A stretch of DNA of 64,000 nt, from contig CAVUWY010000003.1 in assembly GCA_963745405.1 (NCBI GenBank), positions 186,001 through 250,000 of the forward strand, read 5' to 3'. The notes beneath the pieces were generated by a model. The model made no database searches. It was not told the origin of the DNA and saw only the letters and a program-made list of their open reading frames with translations. The stretch comes from C-114 sp963745405 (GTDB lineage: Bacteria > Chloroflexota > Limnocylindria > Limnocylindrales > CSP1-4). A program made the translations under genes and the position numbers. This document shows, in pieces, positions 51,119 to 61,293 of the stretch. The first letter of the stretch is position 1. Each line of letters begins with the position of its first letter.

Positions 51119-51358
51119 GTGGCCACCGACACGTACGAGCGCCTCAAGAAGATCGTCGTCGAGCAGCTCGGCGTGGACGAGGACGAGGTCAAGCCCGAAG
51201 CGTCCTTCGTCGACGACCTGAACGCCGACTCCCTCGATCTCGTCGAGCTCATCATGAGTCTCGAAGAGGAGTTCGGGACCGAGATCTCCGACGAGGATGC
51301 CGAGAAGATCCGCACCGTCGGTGACGCGGCCGAGTACATCGACGAGCACTCGTCCTAG
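51119..51358 (+). CDS. acpP: acyl carrier protein
   Basis: Carries fatty acyl chains on phosphopantetheine. 79 acidic residues with the attachment serine S38 in LNADSLDLVELIM. GTG start with GAGGAG 7 nt upstream. acpP-rnc-smc-ftsY is a common order. Confidence 0.97.
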   Translation: MATDTYERLKKIVVEQLGVDEDEVKPEASFVDDLNADSLDLVELIMSLEEEFGTEISDEDAEKIRTVGDAAEYIDEHSS

Positions 51359-51377
51359 CGACCGAGTCCCGGGCTCC

Positions 51378-52094
51378 GTGGGTGTGAGTCCGGCGGACCC
51401 GCTCGCAGCCCGCCTCGGTCTCGAGGTCGGCGACCCGGATCTCCTCCACCAGGCCCTCGTCCACAGCAGTCACCTGCACGAGCACCCGGACGCGGCGCCG
51501 ACCCACAACGAACGGCTCGAGTACCTCGGTGACGCCGTCGTGAACCTGGCCATCAGCCAGGCGGTCTACGCCCGCCACCCGACCGACGACGAAGGCCTCC
51601 TGTCCGCTCGCCGGGCGGCGATCGTCTCGACGACCGGCCTGGCCCGCCTCGCCGGCCGGATCGATCTCGGCGACGCCCTCCTTCTCGGCGAGGGCGAGTC
51701 GACCCGCGGCGGCCGCCGCCGCCCATCCCTCCTCGCCTCGGCCTTCGAGGCCATCTGCGGGGCGCTGTACCTCGACCTCGGGTTCGACCGGACGCGCGAC
51801 TGGGTCGTGGCGCTGGCAGCCCCGGAGCTGGCCGACGACGCGTCGACGACGAGCCTGAAGAGCCCCAAGAGCCGGCTCCAGGAGTACACCCAGCGGACTC
51901 GCGGGGAGCGACCGCAATATCGGGTGCTCGACGCGTCGGGGCCCGACCACGAGAAGACGTTCCGGATCGAGGTCATCGTCGGTGGACGTGTCCTCGGCAC
52001 CGGTGTCGGGCCGTCGCGCCGCATCGCCGAGACGGCCGCCGCGGCGATGGCCCTGGAGGGCATCGAGCGATCGGAACCCGAGACGGTCCGATGA
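51378..52094 (+). CDS. rnc: ribonuclease III
   Basis: Cleaves double-stranded RNA, including rRNA precursors. The nuclease domain signature is HNERLEYLGDAVVNLAI; GRIDLGDALLLGEGE and the second acidic set (SAFEAICGALYLDLGF) follow, and the last 75 residues are a dsRNA-binding domain (KSRLQEYTQRT, ETAAAAMALEGIE). The start is GTG 51378 or GTG 51384, both without a strong ribosome site; the frame is open further upstream into acpP. Confidence 0.96.
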   Translation: MGVSPADPLAARLGLEVGDPDLLHQALVHSSHLHEHPDAAPTHNERLEYLGDAVVNLAISQAVYARHPTDDEGLLSARRAAIVSTTGLARLAGRIDLGDALLLGEGESTRGGRRRPSLLASAFEAICGALYLDLGFDRTRDWVVALAAPELADDASTTSLKSPKSRLQEYTQRTRGERPQYRVLDASGPDHEKTFRIEVIVGGRVLGTGVGPSRRIAETAAAAMALEGIERSEPETVR

Positions 52095-55000
52095 GCGGCT
52101 CGCCGCGGCTCCTCGGTCTCCGGCTGCAGGGGTTCAAGTCGTTCGCCGAGCGGACGCTCGTCGAATTCGACGGCGGCATCAGCGCCGTCGTCGGGCCCAA
52201 CGGATCGGGCAAGAGCAACCTCGCCGATGCCCTTCGCTGGGCCCTCGGCGAGCAGGGCCGCTCGCTCCGGACGCGGAAGAGCGAGGACGTGATCTTCGCC
52301 GGCTCGGAGCGGCGGGCAGCGACCGGGATGGCCGACGTGACCCTCATCATCGACAACGCCGACGGGCTGTTCCCGTTCGACTACAGCGTCCTCGAGATCG
52401 GCCGGCGCCTGTATCGCTCCGGCGAGAACGATTACCTGCTCAATAAGCAGCGGATCCGCCTCCGCGACCTCGTCGACCTCCTGGACGCGGCCCACCTCGC
52501 CGACAACGCCTTCCTCTTCATCGGCCAGGGCATGGTCGACCAGGCCCTCGCCCTCCGGCCGGAGGAGCGACGGCCGCTCTTCGAGGAGGTCGCCGGGGTC
52601 CGCCGCCACGAGCGACGACGGAAGCGGGCGGAGGAACAGCTCGCCGAGGCGGAGGCCAACCTGTCCCGAGTCGAGGACATCCTCGGCGAACTCCGGCCGC
52701 AGGCTCGCCGGCTCGCCGCCCAGGCCGATCAGCAGACGTCGCGGCGGACGGCCGGCGAGGAGTTCGCGGCGGCGCTGCTCGCCTCGGCCCATGCCCGCTG
52801 GCACGAGGCGAGTGCGCGGGCCGGTTCGGCCGGCGCGGCGCTCGCCCGGGCTCGCTCGGCTGCGGATCGCCCGATGGCCGACCTCGTGGCGGCCGAAGAG
52901 GTGGCGACGGCGGTGTCGGCCGCCCTCGGCGACCGGGCTGCCGCGGAACGCGAGCGTCGGGCGACCCACGATGCCGCCCGGTCGCGGGTCGCCGAGCTGC
53001 GGGTCCGGCAGGCCCGTCTCGGCAGCGAGCTCGACGCGCTCGGGCGCGATCGCGTCCGTCTGACCTCGGAGCGTGAGACGGCCGAGGCCGATGTCGTCAT
53101 CCAGCGACGGACGCTCGCCGAGCCGGTCCACCCGCCGGAACAGGTCGCCGCGGACGACCTGGCCGGAGCGGAGCGGGCGCTTGCCGAGGCGATGGCCGAG
53201 CTTGCCGCGCTTCGCGACGCCAGATCGGCTGCCGACGAGGAACTGGCGGCGAGCCGGCGGGCGGCCGCGGTCCGGTCCGCCGAGCTCGAGTCGGCTCGCC
53301 GGCGGGCGGCCGACATGGAGCGCCGGGCCGCCGAGGAGCGGCTCGAGGCGGAGCGATCGGCGGCCCTGCTCGACGATGCCGAGGCCCGGCGGGCGACCCG
53401 CGCGGAGGCGCTCGCCGTCACCGTGGCGGCCGAGGCCGCCACGGTCGAGGCGCGCGAAGCCGCCCGGGCGAACCTCGAGCGGATCGAGGTCCGCCGACAC
53501 GAGCACGTGGAGCGAGCGGCGGGGAGCGAGGCGCGGCGGGCCGAACTGGCCGCCCGCGAGGCGACCCTGCGCGTGCGGCTCGACGAGGACGAGGCACGCC
53601 CGATCGCCAGGGCCGTCCGCCGGCGGGGAGGCCGCCGGATCGACGACGGACTGGTCGTGGACCCCGCCTTCCGGGCGGCCGTCGAGCTCGCGGTCGGCGA
53701 GGCCGGTCGAGGCTTCGTCGTCCCGGCTTCAGACGTCGCCGGTCTAGCCGCCGAGCGCGGGGCGGTGGCCGTCGAGGATCGGCTCGCGGCGGGACCGCCG
53801 CGCCGGGTCGAGGACTCGACAGTGGAGGCCGCGGTCGCGGTCGGTGGTGGACGGCTGCTCGATGCGGTGCGCGCTGATCCTGCCGACGCGGTGAGCCGGA
53901 TCGTGGCGACCGTCGTCTGGGTACCCGACATCGCGGCGCTCGTGGACCTCCAGGCGCGTCTCGCCCCCGGTTGGTCGGCGGTCGTCCGCGACGGCAGCGC
54001 CGCGGCCGGGCCGCTCGTCGTATCGCTCGGCCGTCCCGACGGGCGCCTCGAACGACAGGCGGAGATCGAGCGGGTCGTGGCCGAGCTCGCGGTCGCCGCG
54101 GCCGCCGCGACGGAGGCCCGACGGGACGCCGATGCGGCCGGATCCGAGGCCGCCACCGCCAGGGCTGCTCTTGAAACCGCCCGTGCCGGCGAGCTCGAGG
54201 CAGGCGGAGCGAGGCGACGGGCGGAGGAGGAGGAACGGGCGTCCGCCCGCGCGGTCGAGGCCGCGGCCCGGGAGGCCGCCTGGCACGCCGCCCAGGTCGT
54301 CCGGCTCGACGCCGAATCGGAGCGCGCCGGCGGCGCGCTCGCTCAGCTCGACCGTGACGCCGCCGTCGCCGCCGGGGGAGGGGAGGGTCCCGAGGGGAAG
54401 ACCGACCAGGCGGCACTCGCCACCTGGCAGGAACGGGCCGATGGGTTACGGCTCCGTCGCGACCGGCTCGCGGTGGAGATGGCAGAGCTCGATCGGCTCC
54501 GTCGCGAGGTCGAGGCCCGTCGGGCCCGGGCCGAGGCAGCCGTCGCCATGGACGAGGAACGGATCGCCCGTGCCGCGGCCGATGTCGCGTCGCTCGGAGA
54601 TCGCGAGCAGGCGGTGCGTGCCGACCTCGATCGCCTGGCAGCCGATCTCGCCGAGGCCGAGGGCCGCGAGACGGCCGCCGGGGCGGCCATCGCCGAGCTC
54701 ATCGCCGCCGATGGCGCCGATCGGGCCCGCCTCGCCGAGGCCGAGCGAGCGGCCACCGCCGCCCGGGAGCGACTCCGGGCGTCAGAGGCGAGCCTGCGGA
54801 GCGCCGAGGTGGCGGATCTGGAGGCGCGGCTGGCCCTCGAATCCGTGAGGGAGGGCCTCCTCGTCGAGCTGGCCGGGCTCGGCGATGTCGCGGTCAGGGC
54901 GGTCGTCGAGAGCGCGACGGGCATCGACGGCGCCGCCGGGCTGGACGGGCCCGCAGCCGCTGCCCCGCGCGCCGCTTCGGCCCACGACGCCGACAAGGCC

Positions 55001-55846
55001 GACGACTCCGAGGACCCCGACGAGGACGGGCGAGAGCTCGCCGCCGCCCTGGCGACGATCGCCCCCCACTGGTCGAGCGTCCCGCCGCCGGCCGACGCGC
55101 CGTCGATGGGACGGCTCGCCCACCTTCGCCGCCGCTATCACGAGCTCGGGGCGGGCAATCCCTTCGCCGTCGAGGAGTACGCCGAAGTCCGGACCCGCCT
55201 CGACGGCCTCGAAGGCCAGGAGCGCGACCTCCGGGCTGCCATCGCCGACACGCGCCGGCTCATCGACGAGCTCGCCACGATGATCGCCGACCAGTTCCGG
55301 ACGACGTTCGCCGCTCTCGAGACCGCCTTCGATGCCCGGTTCCGACAGCTCTTCCAGGGTGGCTTCGCCCGCCTGTCGCTGACCGATCCGAGCGATCTGT
55401 CGGCCACCGGCGTCGAGATCGTGGCGCGGCCGCCGGGCAAGAAGGCCCAGGCCCTGGCGATGCTGTCGGGCGGCGAGCGGACCCTGACCGCGGTCGCCCT
55501 CCTGTTCGCGATGCTCGAGGTCCGGCCGGTCCCGTTCTGCGTCCTCGACGAGGTCGACGCCGCCCTCGACGAGGCGAACGTCGGCCACTTCGCCGACGCC
55601 CTCCGCTCGCTCTCAGAGCGGACCCAGTTCATCGTCATCACCCACAACCGGGGCACGATCGAGGCGGCAGATGCGCTGTATGGCGTGACCGTCGGCGAGG
55701 ACTCGGTCAGCCGGGTCATCAGCCTCCGGCTCGACGAGGCGACGGCGATCGCGGAGCGAGCCGGGGGACGGACGGGGATGGGCCGATCGTCGGCCGGAGC
55801 GGGGGACGGCCTGATCGACGACGTCCCGGACGATGTTCTGGCGTAG
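52091..55846 (+). CDS. smc: chromosome segregation protein SMC
   Basis: Condensin ATPase of 1251 residues. Walker A GPNGSGKSNLADALRWALG (residues 35-53), a long coiled coil, a hinge at about 500-640, a second coiled coil and the C-terminal head with MLSGGERTLTAVALLFAMLE (signature, about residue 1125) and VLDEVDAALDEANV (Walker B). The coils are unusually Ala/Arg/Glu rich. ATGA overlap with rnc. No scpA/scpB in the window. Confidence 0.97.
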   Translation: MSGSPRLLGLRLQGFKSFAERTLVEFDGGISAVVGPNGSGKSNLADALRWALGEQGRSLRTRKSEDVIFAGSERRAATGMADVTLIIDNADGLFPFDYSVLEIGRRLYRSGENDYLLNKQRIRLRDLVDLLDAAHLADNAFLFIGQGMVDQALALRPEERRPLFEEVAGVRRHERRRKRAEEQLAEAEANLSRVEDILGELRPQARRLAAQADQQTSRRTAGEEFAAALLASAHARWHEASARAGSAGAALARARSAADRPMADLVAAEEVATAVSAALGDRAAAERERRATHDAARSRVAELRVRQARLGSELDALGRDRVRLTSERETAEADVVIQRRTLAEPVHPPEQVAADDLAGAERALAEAMAELAALRDARSAADEELAASRRAAAVRSAELESARRRAADMERRAAEERLEAERSAALLDDAEARRATRAEALAVTVAAEAATVEAREAARANLERIEVRRHEHVERAAGSEARRAELAAREATLRVRLDEDEARPIARAVRRRGGRRIDDGLVVDPAFRAAVELAVGEAGRGFVVPASDVAGLAAERGAVAVEDRLAAGPPRRVEDSTVEAAVAVGGGRLLDAVRADPADAVSRIVATVVWVPDIAALVDLQARLAPGWSAVVRDGSAAAGPLVVSLGRPDGRLERQAEIERVVAELAVAAAAATEARRDADAAGSEAATARAALETARAGELEAGGARRRAEEEERASARAVEAAAREAAWHAAQVVRLDAESERAGGALAQLDRDAAVAAGGGEGPEGKTDQAALATWQERADGLRLRRDRLAVEMAELDRLRREVEARRARAEAAVAMDEERIARAAADVASLGDREQAVRADLDRLAADLAEAEGRETAAGAAIAELIAADGADRARLAEAERAATAARERLRASEASLRSAEVADLEARLALESVREGLLVELAGLGDVAVRAVVESATGIDGAAGLDGPAAAAPRAASAHDADKADDSEDPDEDGRELAAALATIAPHWSSVPPPADAPSMGRLAHLRRRYHELGAGNPFAVEEYAEVRTRLDGLEGQERDLRAAIADTRRLIDELATMIADQFRTTFAALETAFDARFRQLFQGGFARLSLTDPSDLSATGVEIVARPPGKKAQALAMLSGGERTLTAVALLFAMLEVRPVPFCVLDEVDAALDEANVGHFADALRSLSERTQFIVITHNRGTIEAADALYGVTVGEDSVSRVISLRLDEATAIAERAGGRTGMGRSSAGAGDGLIDDVPDDVLA

Positions 55847-56930
55847 GCGTCCTCGCGAAGAGGAACAGGCCGCCGAGGAGATCGTCGAGGAGCCGGTCGA
55901 CACAGACGAGGTCGAGACCGACGCGGTCGTGCCGTGGGCTCCGTCGGCGCCCGCCGAGGCGGCGGTCGCGACCGCCGAGCCGATCTCGACGGCCGAGCCG
56001 CCCTTCGAGACGCCGACGACCCAGACCGAGACGGAGGCCGAGGTCGAGGCGGAACTGGAGGCCGGCCTGACCCGCACCCGGGGCGGGTTCATGCACCGCC
56101 TGCGCGGGATCCTCGGCGGGGGCGATGCGACCGACTGGGACGAGGTCGAGGAGACGCTCATCGGCGGCGACGTCGGCGCTGCCCTCGCGATGCGGGTCGT
56201 CGAGCGCGCCCGGGCCCGTCACGACCCGGCCGGCGGCGAGGCGTCGATCCGGGCCGAGCTGGCCGGACTACTCGTCCCTCGCGACGGTCCGTGGCAGCCG
56301 CGACCCGGGCCGGCCGGCGGCCCTGCGGTCATCCTCGTCGTCGGGGTCAACGGCACCGGCAAGACGACGACCATCGGCAAGCTGGCCGCTCGCTACCGGG
56401 CGGAGGGCCGATCGGTCCTGCTGGCCGCCGCGGATACCTTCCGCGCCGCGGCGATCGAACAGCTCCAGGCCTGGGCGACCCGCTCCGGCGCGACGGTCGT
56501 CGCCCACGCCCCGGGTGCGGATCCGGGCGCGGTCGTCTACGACGCACTCGATGCCGCCGTCGCTCGCCGCATCGACCTGGTCATCGCCGACACGGCCGGC
56601 CGCCTCCACACGAAGGTCAACCTCATGGACGAGCTGGCCAAGGTGCGACGCATCATCGACAAGCGGCTGCCCGGCTGCGAGCCCGAGATCCTCTTCGTGC
56701 TCGACGCGACGACCGGCCAGAACGGCCTCTCCCAGGCGACCGCCTTCCACCAGGCCGTCGGGATCACCGGCATCGTCCTGACAAAGCTCGACTCGACGGC
56801 CAAGGGCGGGATCGTCTTCGCCATCGAGGACTCGCTCCAGGTCCCGGTCCGCTTCGTCGGCGTCGGCGAGGCGGTCGGCGACCTCATCCCGTTCGACCCG
56901 ACCGCCTTCATCGAGGCGCTGTTCGCCTGA
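55833..56930 (+). CDS. ftsY: signal recognition particle receptor FtsY
   Basis: Membrane-associated GTPase that receives SRP-ribosome complexes. The first 75 residues are acidic, as in many FtsY proteins. The NG domain follows: VVGVNGTGKTTTIGKLA (G1), AADTFRAAAIEQL, DTAGRLHTKVNLMDEL (G3), TKLDSTAKGG (G4) and VGEAVGDLIPFDPTAF. 365 residues. It starts inside the smc 3' end, 14-nt overlap. Confidence 0.96.
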   Translation: MFWRRRPREEEQAAEEIVEEPVDTDEVETDAVVPWAPSAPAEAAVATAEPISTAEPPFETPTTQTETEAEVEAELEAGLTRTRGGFMHRLRGILGGGDATDWDEVEETLIGGDVGAALAMRVVERARARHDPAGGEASIRAELAGLLVPRDGPWQPRPGPAGGPAVILVVGVNGTGKTTTIGKLAARYRAEGRSVLLAAADTFRAAAIEQLQAWATRSGATVVAHAPGADPGAVVYDALDAAVARRIDLVIADTAGRLHTKVNLMDELAKVRRIIDKRLPGCEPEILFVLDATTGQNGLSQATAFHQAVGITGIVLTKLDSTAKGGIVFAIEDSLQVPVRFVGVGEAVGDLIPFDPTAFIEALFA

Positions 56931-57087
56931 CACGGGCCCGGCGATCGGCGGTCGCGCCTACCCGACGAACGACGATGGCCGACCGAGCCGCGCGTCCATC
57001 GCGCTCGCTCGTGCTCACCACGACAGTACGGGTGACGCCGCCGGTGGCGAGGGCCGCCGGGCGTTCGACAGATCGTGAGGTCCTTCC

Positions 57088-57597
57088 ATGACGTCGGCCG
57101 TGGTCCCTGCCGGCTGGTCCGTCCCATCCGAGCGCGGCATCGCCGTCAGCGCCGTCCTGACCGCCGTGCTCATGTCCACCTTCGGGTTCGTTATCGCCGC
57201 ATTCGGCTTCGCTCTTCCGATGACCCTCCGCCTCATCGACACCGGCCGGGCCATCGGCCGGCCCGAGGACATCGCCCTCCTGCGCTCGCTCGCCCCGGAC
57301 GGCTCGCTCATCGTCGCCGTCGGCGTCTTCCACGCGATCGTCGGCCTTGGCGTCCTGCTCAGCCTCCGCTCGGCGCGGATCGCGGCGATCGTGCTGGCCG
57401 GCAGCGGCCTCATCGTGGCGTCGATCTCGTTCGTCTCCGTCGTCACCGGCCAGGGTCCGCTCGCCGCGGTCGGACTCGGCCATCCCGCCTCGGGACGCCT
57501 CGACGGCATCGGGATCACCCTCGCGGCGATGCTGTTCGAGGCCGTCGTCCTCTTCGCCGTCGTGGCGGCGGGACGGCGGGCCGCTGTCGATCGCTGA
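57088..57597 (+). CDS. four-helix membrane protein, unknown
   Basis: A 169-residue hydrophobic protein with about four helices (AVLTAVLMSTFGFVIAAFGF, LIVAVGVFHAIVGLGVLLSL, IAAIVLAGSGLIVASISFVS, GITLAAMLFEAVVLFAVVAA). The ATG is preceded by GAGG. It lies 157 nt after ftsY and ends before the hairpin at 57641. No family recognised. Confidence 0.75.
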   Translation: MTSAVVPAGWSVPSERGIAVSAVLTAVLMSTFGFVIAAFGFALPMTLRLIDTGRAIGRPEDIALLRSLAPDGSLIVAVGVFHAIVGLGVLLSLRSARIAAIVLAGSGLIVASISFVSVVTGQGPLAAVGLGHPASGRLDGIGITLAAMLFEAVVLFAVVAAGRRAAVDR

Positions 57598-57640
57598 GAT
57601 CGGGCGGGAGCGTCGGCTCCCACCATCACCTCGGACCATC

Positions 57641-57674
57641 GGGAGCCGGGCACCCAATCGGATGCCCGGCTCCC
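57641..57674. terminator. perfect 12-bp hairpin terminator
   Basis: GGGAGCCGGGCA (57641-57652) pairs without a mismatch with TGCCCGGCTCCC (57663-57674). No T-run follows, only TGACGTTCTTG. It separates the preceding operon from the ffh promoter. Confidence 0.7.
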
Positions 57675-57688
57675 TGACGTTCTTGCGA

Positions 57689-57694
57689 TACACT
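57689..57694 (+). promoter_or_regulatory. -10 box of ffh
   Basis: TACACT, 102 nt upstream of ffh and just after the terminator hairpin. Confidence 0.4.
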
Positions 57695-57796
57695 GCGGCC
57701 ACCTCGGTGTCGCCAGAATCCGCGCACCACCCGGTCGGCCCGTCGCCGGCCGGCCATCACCTTTCGGCCATCATCCTGGGGAGTACCCGTCCGCCC

Positions 57797-59128
57797 ATGT
57801 TCGACGCCCTGAGCGATCGCCTTCGTGCGACCCTCGCCACCCTCACCGGCCGCGGCCGGGTGAGCGAGGCCGACGTCGACGCGGCGATGCGCGAGGTGCG
57901 CCTCGCCCTGCTCGAGGCCGACGTGAACTTCAAGGTGGTCAAGGACTTCGTCGCCCGCGTCCGCGAGCGGGCGGTCGGCGCCGACATCCTCGAGAGCCTC
58001 ACCGCCGGCCAGCAGGTCGTGAAGATCGTCAACGAGGAGCTGACCGCGCTCCTCTCGGCCGGCGATCGGACCTTCCACCTGCAGGGCAATCCGGCCGTCG
58101 TCCTCCTCGCCGGCCTCCAGGGCTCCGGCAAGACGACCTCGGCCGCCAAGCTCGCCCGCCACGTCGTGAAGCTCGGCCGCCGGCCCCTCCTCGTCGCGGC
58201 CGACCCGTATCGCCCCGCTGCCGCCGACCAGCTCGAGACGCTCGGCCGCTCGCTCGACGTCCCGGTCCACCGGGCGCCGGCGGGCACGCCGGTCGTCGAC
58301 ATCGTCCGGGGTGGCATCGAGGCCGCCCGCCGGCAGACCCGCGACGTCGTCATCCTCGATACCGCCGGACGCCTCACCGTCGACGAGGCACTCATGCGGG
58401 AGATCGCCGACGTCGCCGCGGCGACCCGTCCGGTCGAGACGCTCCTCGTCGTCGACGCGATGACCGGCCAGGAGGCAGTCGCCGTCGCCGAGGCCTTCGC
58501 CGCGGCCGTCCCGCTCAGCGGGCTCATCCTGACCAAGATCGACGGCGACGCCCGCGGTGGCGCGGCCCTCAGTATCAGTGCGGTGACCGGGCTGCCGGTC
58601 AAGTTCCTCGGCACCGGCGAGAAGACGGACGCTCTCGAGCCGTTCCATCCCGATCGCCTGGCCGGCCGCATCCTCGGCATGGGCGACGTGCTGACGCTCG
58701 TCGAACGGGCCCAGGAGACCTTCGACGAGAAGCAGGCCGCGGCGATGCAGGAGAAGCTGGCTTCGGCGAGCTTCACCCTGGAGGACATGCTCGAGCAGAT
58801 GCAGCAGCTGCGGAAGATGGGCCCTCTCGGCCAGGTCATGTCGATGATCCCGGGCATGGGCGGGATGGCCAAGGAGGCCCAGGACGCCGTCGATCGGGGC
58901 GACCTCGCCCGGACCGAGGCGATCATCCGGGCGATGACACCGCGCGAACGGCGCGACCCGACCATCCTCAACGCCTCGCGGCGCCGGCGCATCGCCGCCG
59001 GCTCCGGGACGACGCTGCCCGATGTCAACCGCCTCGTCAAGCAGTTCGACGAGATGCGCAAGCTCATGAAGCAGTTCTCCGGCGCATCGCGCCGCGGCGC
59101 AGCCGCGGCGATGATGAGCCGCCGCTGA
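57797..59128 (+). CDS. ffh: signal recognition particle protein Ffh
   Basis: GTPase that binds signal peptides and SRP RNA. 443 residues: N domain, G domain with LAGLQGSGKTTSAAKLA, VAADPYRPAAADQL, DTAGRLTVDEALMREI and TKIDGDARGG, then the methionine-rich M domain (QMQQLRKMGPLGQVMSMI, PGMGGM, RRRRIAAGSG). ATG 57797; no strong ribosome site. SRP RNA itself was not found in the window. Confidence 0.97.
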   Translation: MFDALSDRLRATLATLTGRGRVSEADVDAAMREVRLALLEADVNFKVVKDFVARVRERAVGADILESLTAGQQVVKIVNEELTALLSAGDRTFHLQGNPAVVLLAGLQGSGKTTSAAKLARHVVKLGRRPLLVAADPYRPAAADQLETLGRSLDVPVHRAPAGTPVVDIVRGGIEAARRQTRDVVILDTAGRLTVDEALMREIADVAAATRPVETLLVVDAMTGQEAVAVAEAFAAAVPLSGLILTKIDGDARGGAALSISAVTGLPVKFLGTGEKTDALEPFHPDRLAGRILGMGDVLTLVERAQETFDEKQAAAMQEKLASASFTLEDMLEQMQQLRKMGPLGQVMSMIPGMGGMAKEAQDAVDRGDLARTEAIIRAMTPRERRDPTILNASRRRRIAAGSGTTLPDVNRLVKQFDEMRKLMKQFSGASRRGAAAAMMSRR

Positions 59129-59144
59129 CAGGGAAGGGACCACC

Positions 59145-60959
59145 ATGGCGACCGAACCGGGCGCGCCAGCAGAGCCGCCGAATCCGTCCACACCGGCCCA
59201 TCCGGCGCTGCCGCCGTACCCGCCGACGCAGGCGGTGAACGAAACATCGTCGCCGGCCTTGGCCCCGGCACCGGTCCAGCCGGTCACCGTCGTCCGTGGC
59301 AAGCGGCCGAGCGTCCGCTGGGCCGTCGCCCTCGTGATCGTCGCCCTCGTCGTCGCGACCGCGTCGGCGGCCTTCATCGCCCTGGCCGGCGCCGGTGCGC
59401 CCTCGACCGTGGCCTCCTGGGCACCGGCCGAGACGGCCATCTACGGCGAGGCTCGCTTCGACCTGCCGGGCGACCAGCGAGACAAGCTCGCCGAGTTCCT
59501 GTCCGCGTTCCCCGGCTTCGCCGACCAGGCGGCCCTCGAGCCGAAGCTCGATGAGCTGTACGACCGGATCGTCCGCGGTGCATCGTCGAGGGCCGACTAC
59601 AGCACCCAGATCGAGCCCTGGTTCGGCGGTCAGCTCGCGTTCGCCGCACCGGCGCCGCCGGCCATCACGCCCGCCGGCGGCAAGCCGTCCGGCCACGTCG
59701 CCCTCATCGCCACCGTGAAGGACGCGACGAAGGCCCAGGCGTGGCTGACCGGCCTGGCGAAGGGCTCGACCGCCGGGACCACGGCCACCTACGGCGGCGT
59801 GACGCTGACCGTCGGTGGGTCGTCCGGCTCGCAGTACGCTTACGGCATCGACGGCCCGATCCTCGTGGCCGGCGACATCGATACGGTCCACGCCGTCATC
59901 GACACGAAGGGCTCGACCGGCCTCGCCTCGACCAAGGACTACCTCGCCGCCCTTGCCGCCTTCCAGGGCGACCATCTCGCCTTCTTCTTCGCCGACACCG
60001 GCCGGCTCGTCTCGTCCCTGGGCCCGGCCCTCGGTGGCGGTTCGTCGTCGTGCGGCCTCGGCTCGGCGGCCGGCCTGACCTGGTCGGCGACCGCGATCCG
60101 GGCCGAGAGCGATCATCTGCTCGCCGATGCCGCGATGCCGGCTCCGGCCGGAACCGCCTCGGCCAAGGATCGCCTCAGCACGCTGGCTCCGCGCCTCCCG
60201 GCGACGACCATCGCCGTCGCCGAGAAGCACGACCTCGGGGCGACCGTCAAGGCGTTCGTCGCGAAGATCCAGGCCGACCCCGCCTGCGCATCGGCGATGA
60301 AGGACGTGAACGCGGCACTCGATCGGATCGGCGGTCTCGACTCGCTCCTGTCATGGGTCGGCGACAGCGCCGTCGTCGTGACGAAGGACGGCAGCACCTT
60401 CAGCGGCGGCATCGTGGTGGCCCTGCCCGACGCGGCCGCGGCCGACACGGCAGCCGGCAAGCTCGCCAGCCTCAAGAACCTCGCGACGCTGTCCGGCGCC
60501 GCCAAGGTCGCGACCGAGGATCACGGCGGGGCGACCATAACTACCATCACCCTCGGCGATCTCTCGTCGCTCCTGCCGTCGTCCGACGCGCAGGCGGCCG
60601 GCGCGCTCAAGTCGATCGACGCGTCGCTCAGCTACACGATCCACGACGGTCTCGTCATCGTCGGGGTGGGCGGCGACGCGTTCGTCAAGGCCGTCCTCGA
60701 TACGAAGGCCGGCTCGTCGCTGGCCGACCAGTCCGGCTACAAGACGGCGCTCGACCGGGCCGGTGCGGAGAACACCGCCAGCGCCTATCTCGACGTCCAG
60801 TCGGTCCTCGCCGCCGTCGAGGCGGCCATGCCGGCCGCCGAGCGGGCGAAGTTCGACACGGGCACCAAGCCGTATCTCGAGCCGCTCCAGGCGATCGCAG
60901 TCTCCCAGCAGTCGGGCGACGTGATCCACGGGCGGTTCGTCATCACCGTCGCCAAGTGA
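59145..60959 (+). CDS. DUF3352 secreted or membrane-anchored protein
   Basis: The 604-residue protein has a Pro/Ala-rich cytoplasmic stretch, one transmembrane helix (VALVIVALVVATASAAFIAL, near residues 65-85), and a long extracellular part of two related halves typical of DUF3352 (ASWAPAETAIYGEARFDLPG; SYTIHDGLVIVGVGGDAFVK; AVSQQSGDVIHGRFVITVA at the end). GGGAAGGG lies about 8 nt before the ATG. Its place between ffh and rpsP is unusual. Function unknown. Confidence 0.85.
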   Translation: MATEPGAPAEPPNPSTPAHPALPPYPPTQAVNETSSPALAPAPVQPVTVVRGKRPSVRWAVALVIVALVVATASAAFIALAGAGAPSTVASWAPAETAIYGEARFDLPGDQRDKLAEFLSAFPGFADQAALEPKLDELYDRIVRGASSRADYSTQIEPWFGGQLAFAAPAPPAITPAGGKPSGHVALIATVKDATKAQAWLTGLAKGSTAGTTATYGGVTLTVGGSSGSQYAYGIDGPILVAGDIDTVHAVIDTKGSTGLASTKDYLAALAAFQGDHLAFFFADTGRLVSSLGPALGGGSSSCGLGSAAGLTWSATAIRAESDHLLADAAMPAPAGTASAKDRLSTLAPRLPATTIAVAEKHDLGATVKAFVAKIQADPACASAMKDVNAALDRIGGLDSLLSWVGDSAVVVTKDGSTFSGGIVVALPDAAAADTAAGKLASLKNLATLSGAAKVATEDHGGATITTITLGDLSSLLPSSDAQAAGALKSIDASLSYTIHDGLVIVGVGGDAFVKAVLDTKAGSSLADQSGYKTALDRAGAENTASAYLDVQSVLAAVEAAMPAAERAKFDTGTKPYLEPLQAIAVSQQSGDVIHGRFVITVAK

Positions 60960-61027
60960 CGCGTCGGAGCCGGGCCGTGCCCGGCGCATCGCGTCGATAG
61001 CAGCACCAGGAGGAGGCAGCAGCACAC

Positions 61028-61282
61028 ATGGCAGTCCGAATCAGGCTCACCCGGGTGGGAGCCACCAAGCAGCCGACGTATCGCGTCGTCGTCGCCGACG
61101 CGCGGAACGCCCGCGACGGCCGCTCGCTCGAGACGATCGGCCACTACAACCCGCGGACGGACCCGGTCGAGGTCTCGATCGACGCCGAGAAGGCGAAGCA
61201 GTGGCTCGCCAAGGGGGCCCAGCCGTCCGACACGGTCGCCCGCCTGTTCCGCGCCCAGGGCATCCTGCCGGCAGCCAAGTAG
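61028..61282 (+). CDS. rpsP: 30S ribosomal protein S16
   Basis: An 84-residue basic protein (MAVRIRLTRVGATKQPTYRV, DARNARDGRSLETIGHYNP). AGGAGG lies just before the ATG. rpsP-khpA-rimM-trmD-rplS is a conserved block linking ribosome proteins with rRNA and tRNA modification. Confidence 0.97.
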   Translation: MAVRIRLTRVGATKQPTYRVVVADARNARDGRSLETIGHYNPRTDPVEVSIDAEKAKQWLAKGAQPSDTVARLFRAQGILPAAK

Positions 61283-61293
61283 GAGGGGCCGAC

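Noticed and set aside
54343..54996. Ser/Ala/Arg-rich minus-strand frames opposite smc
   Set aside because: Antisense reading of Glu/Ala/Arg coiled-coil codons; no domain or ribosome site.
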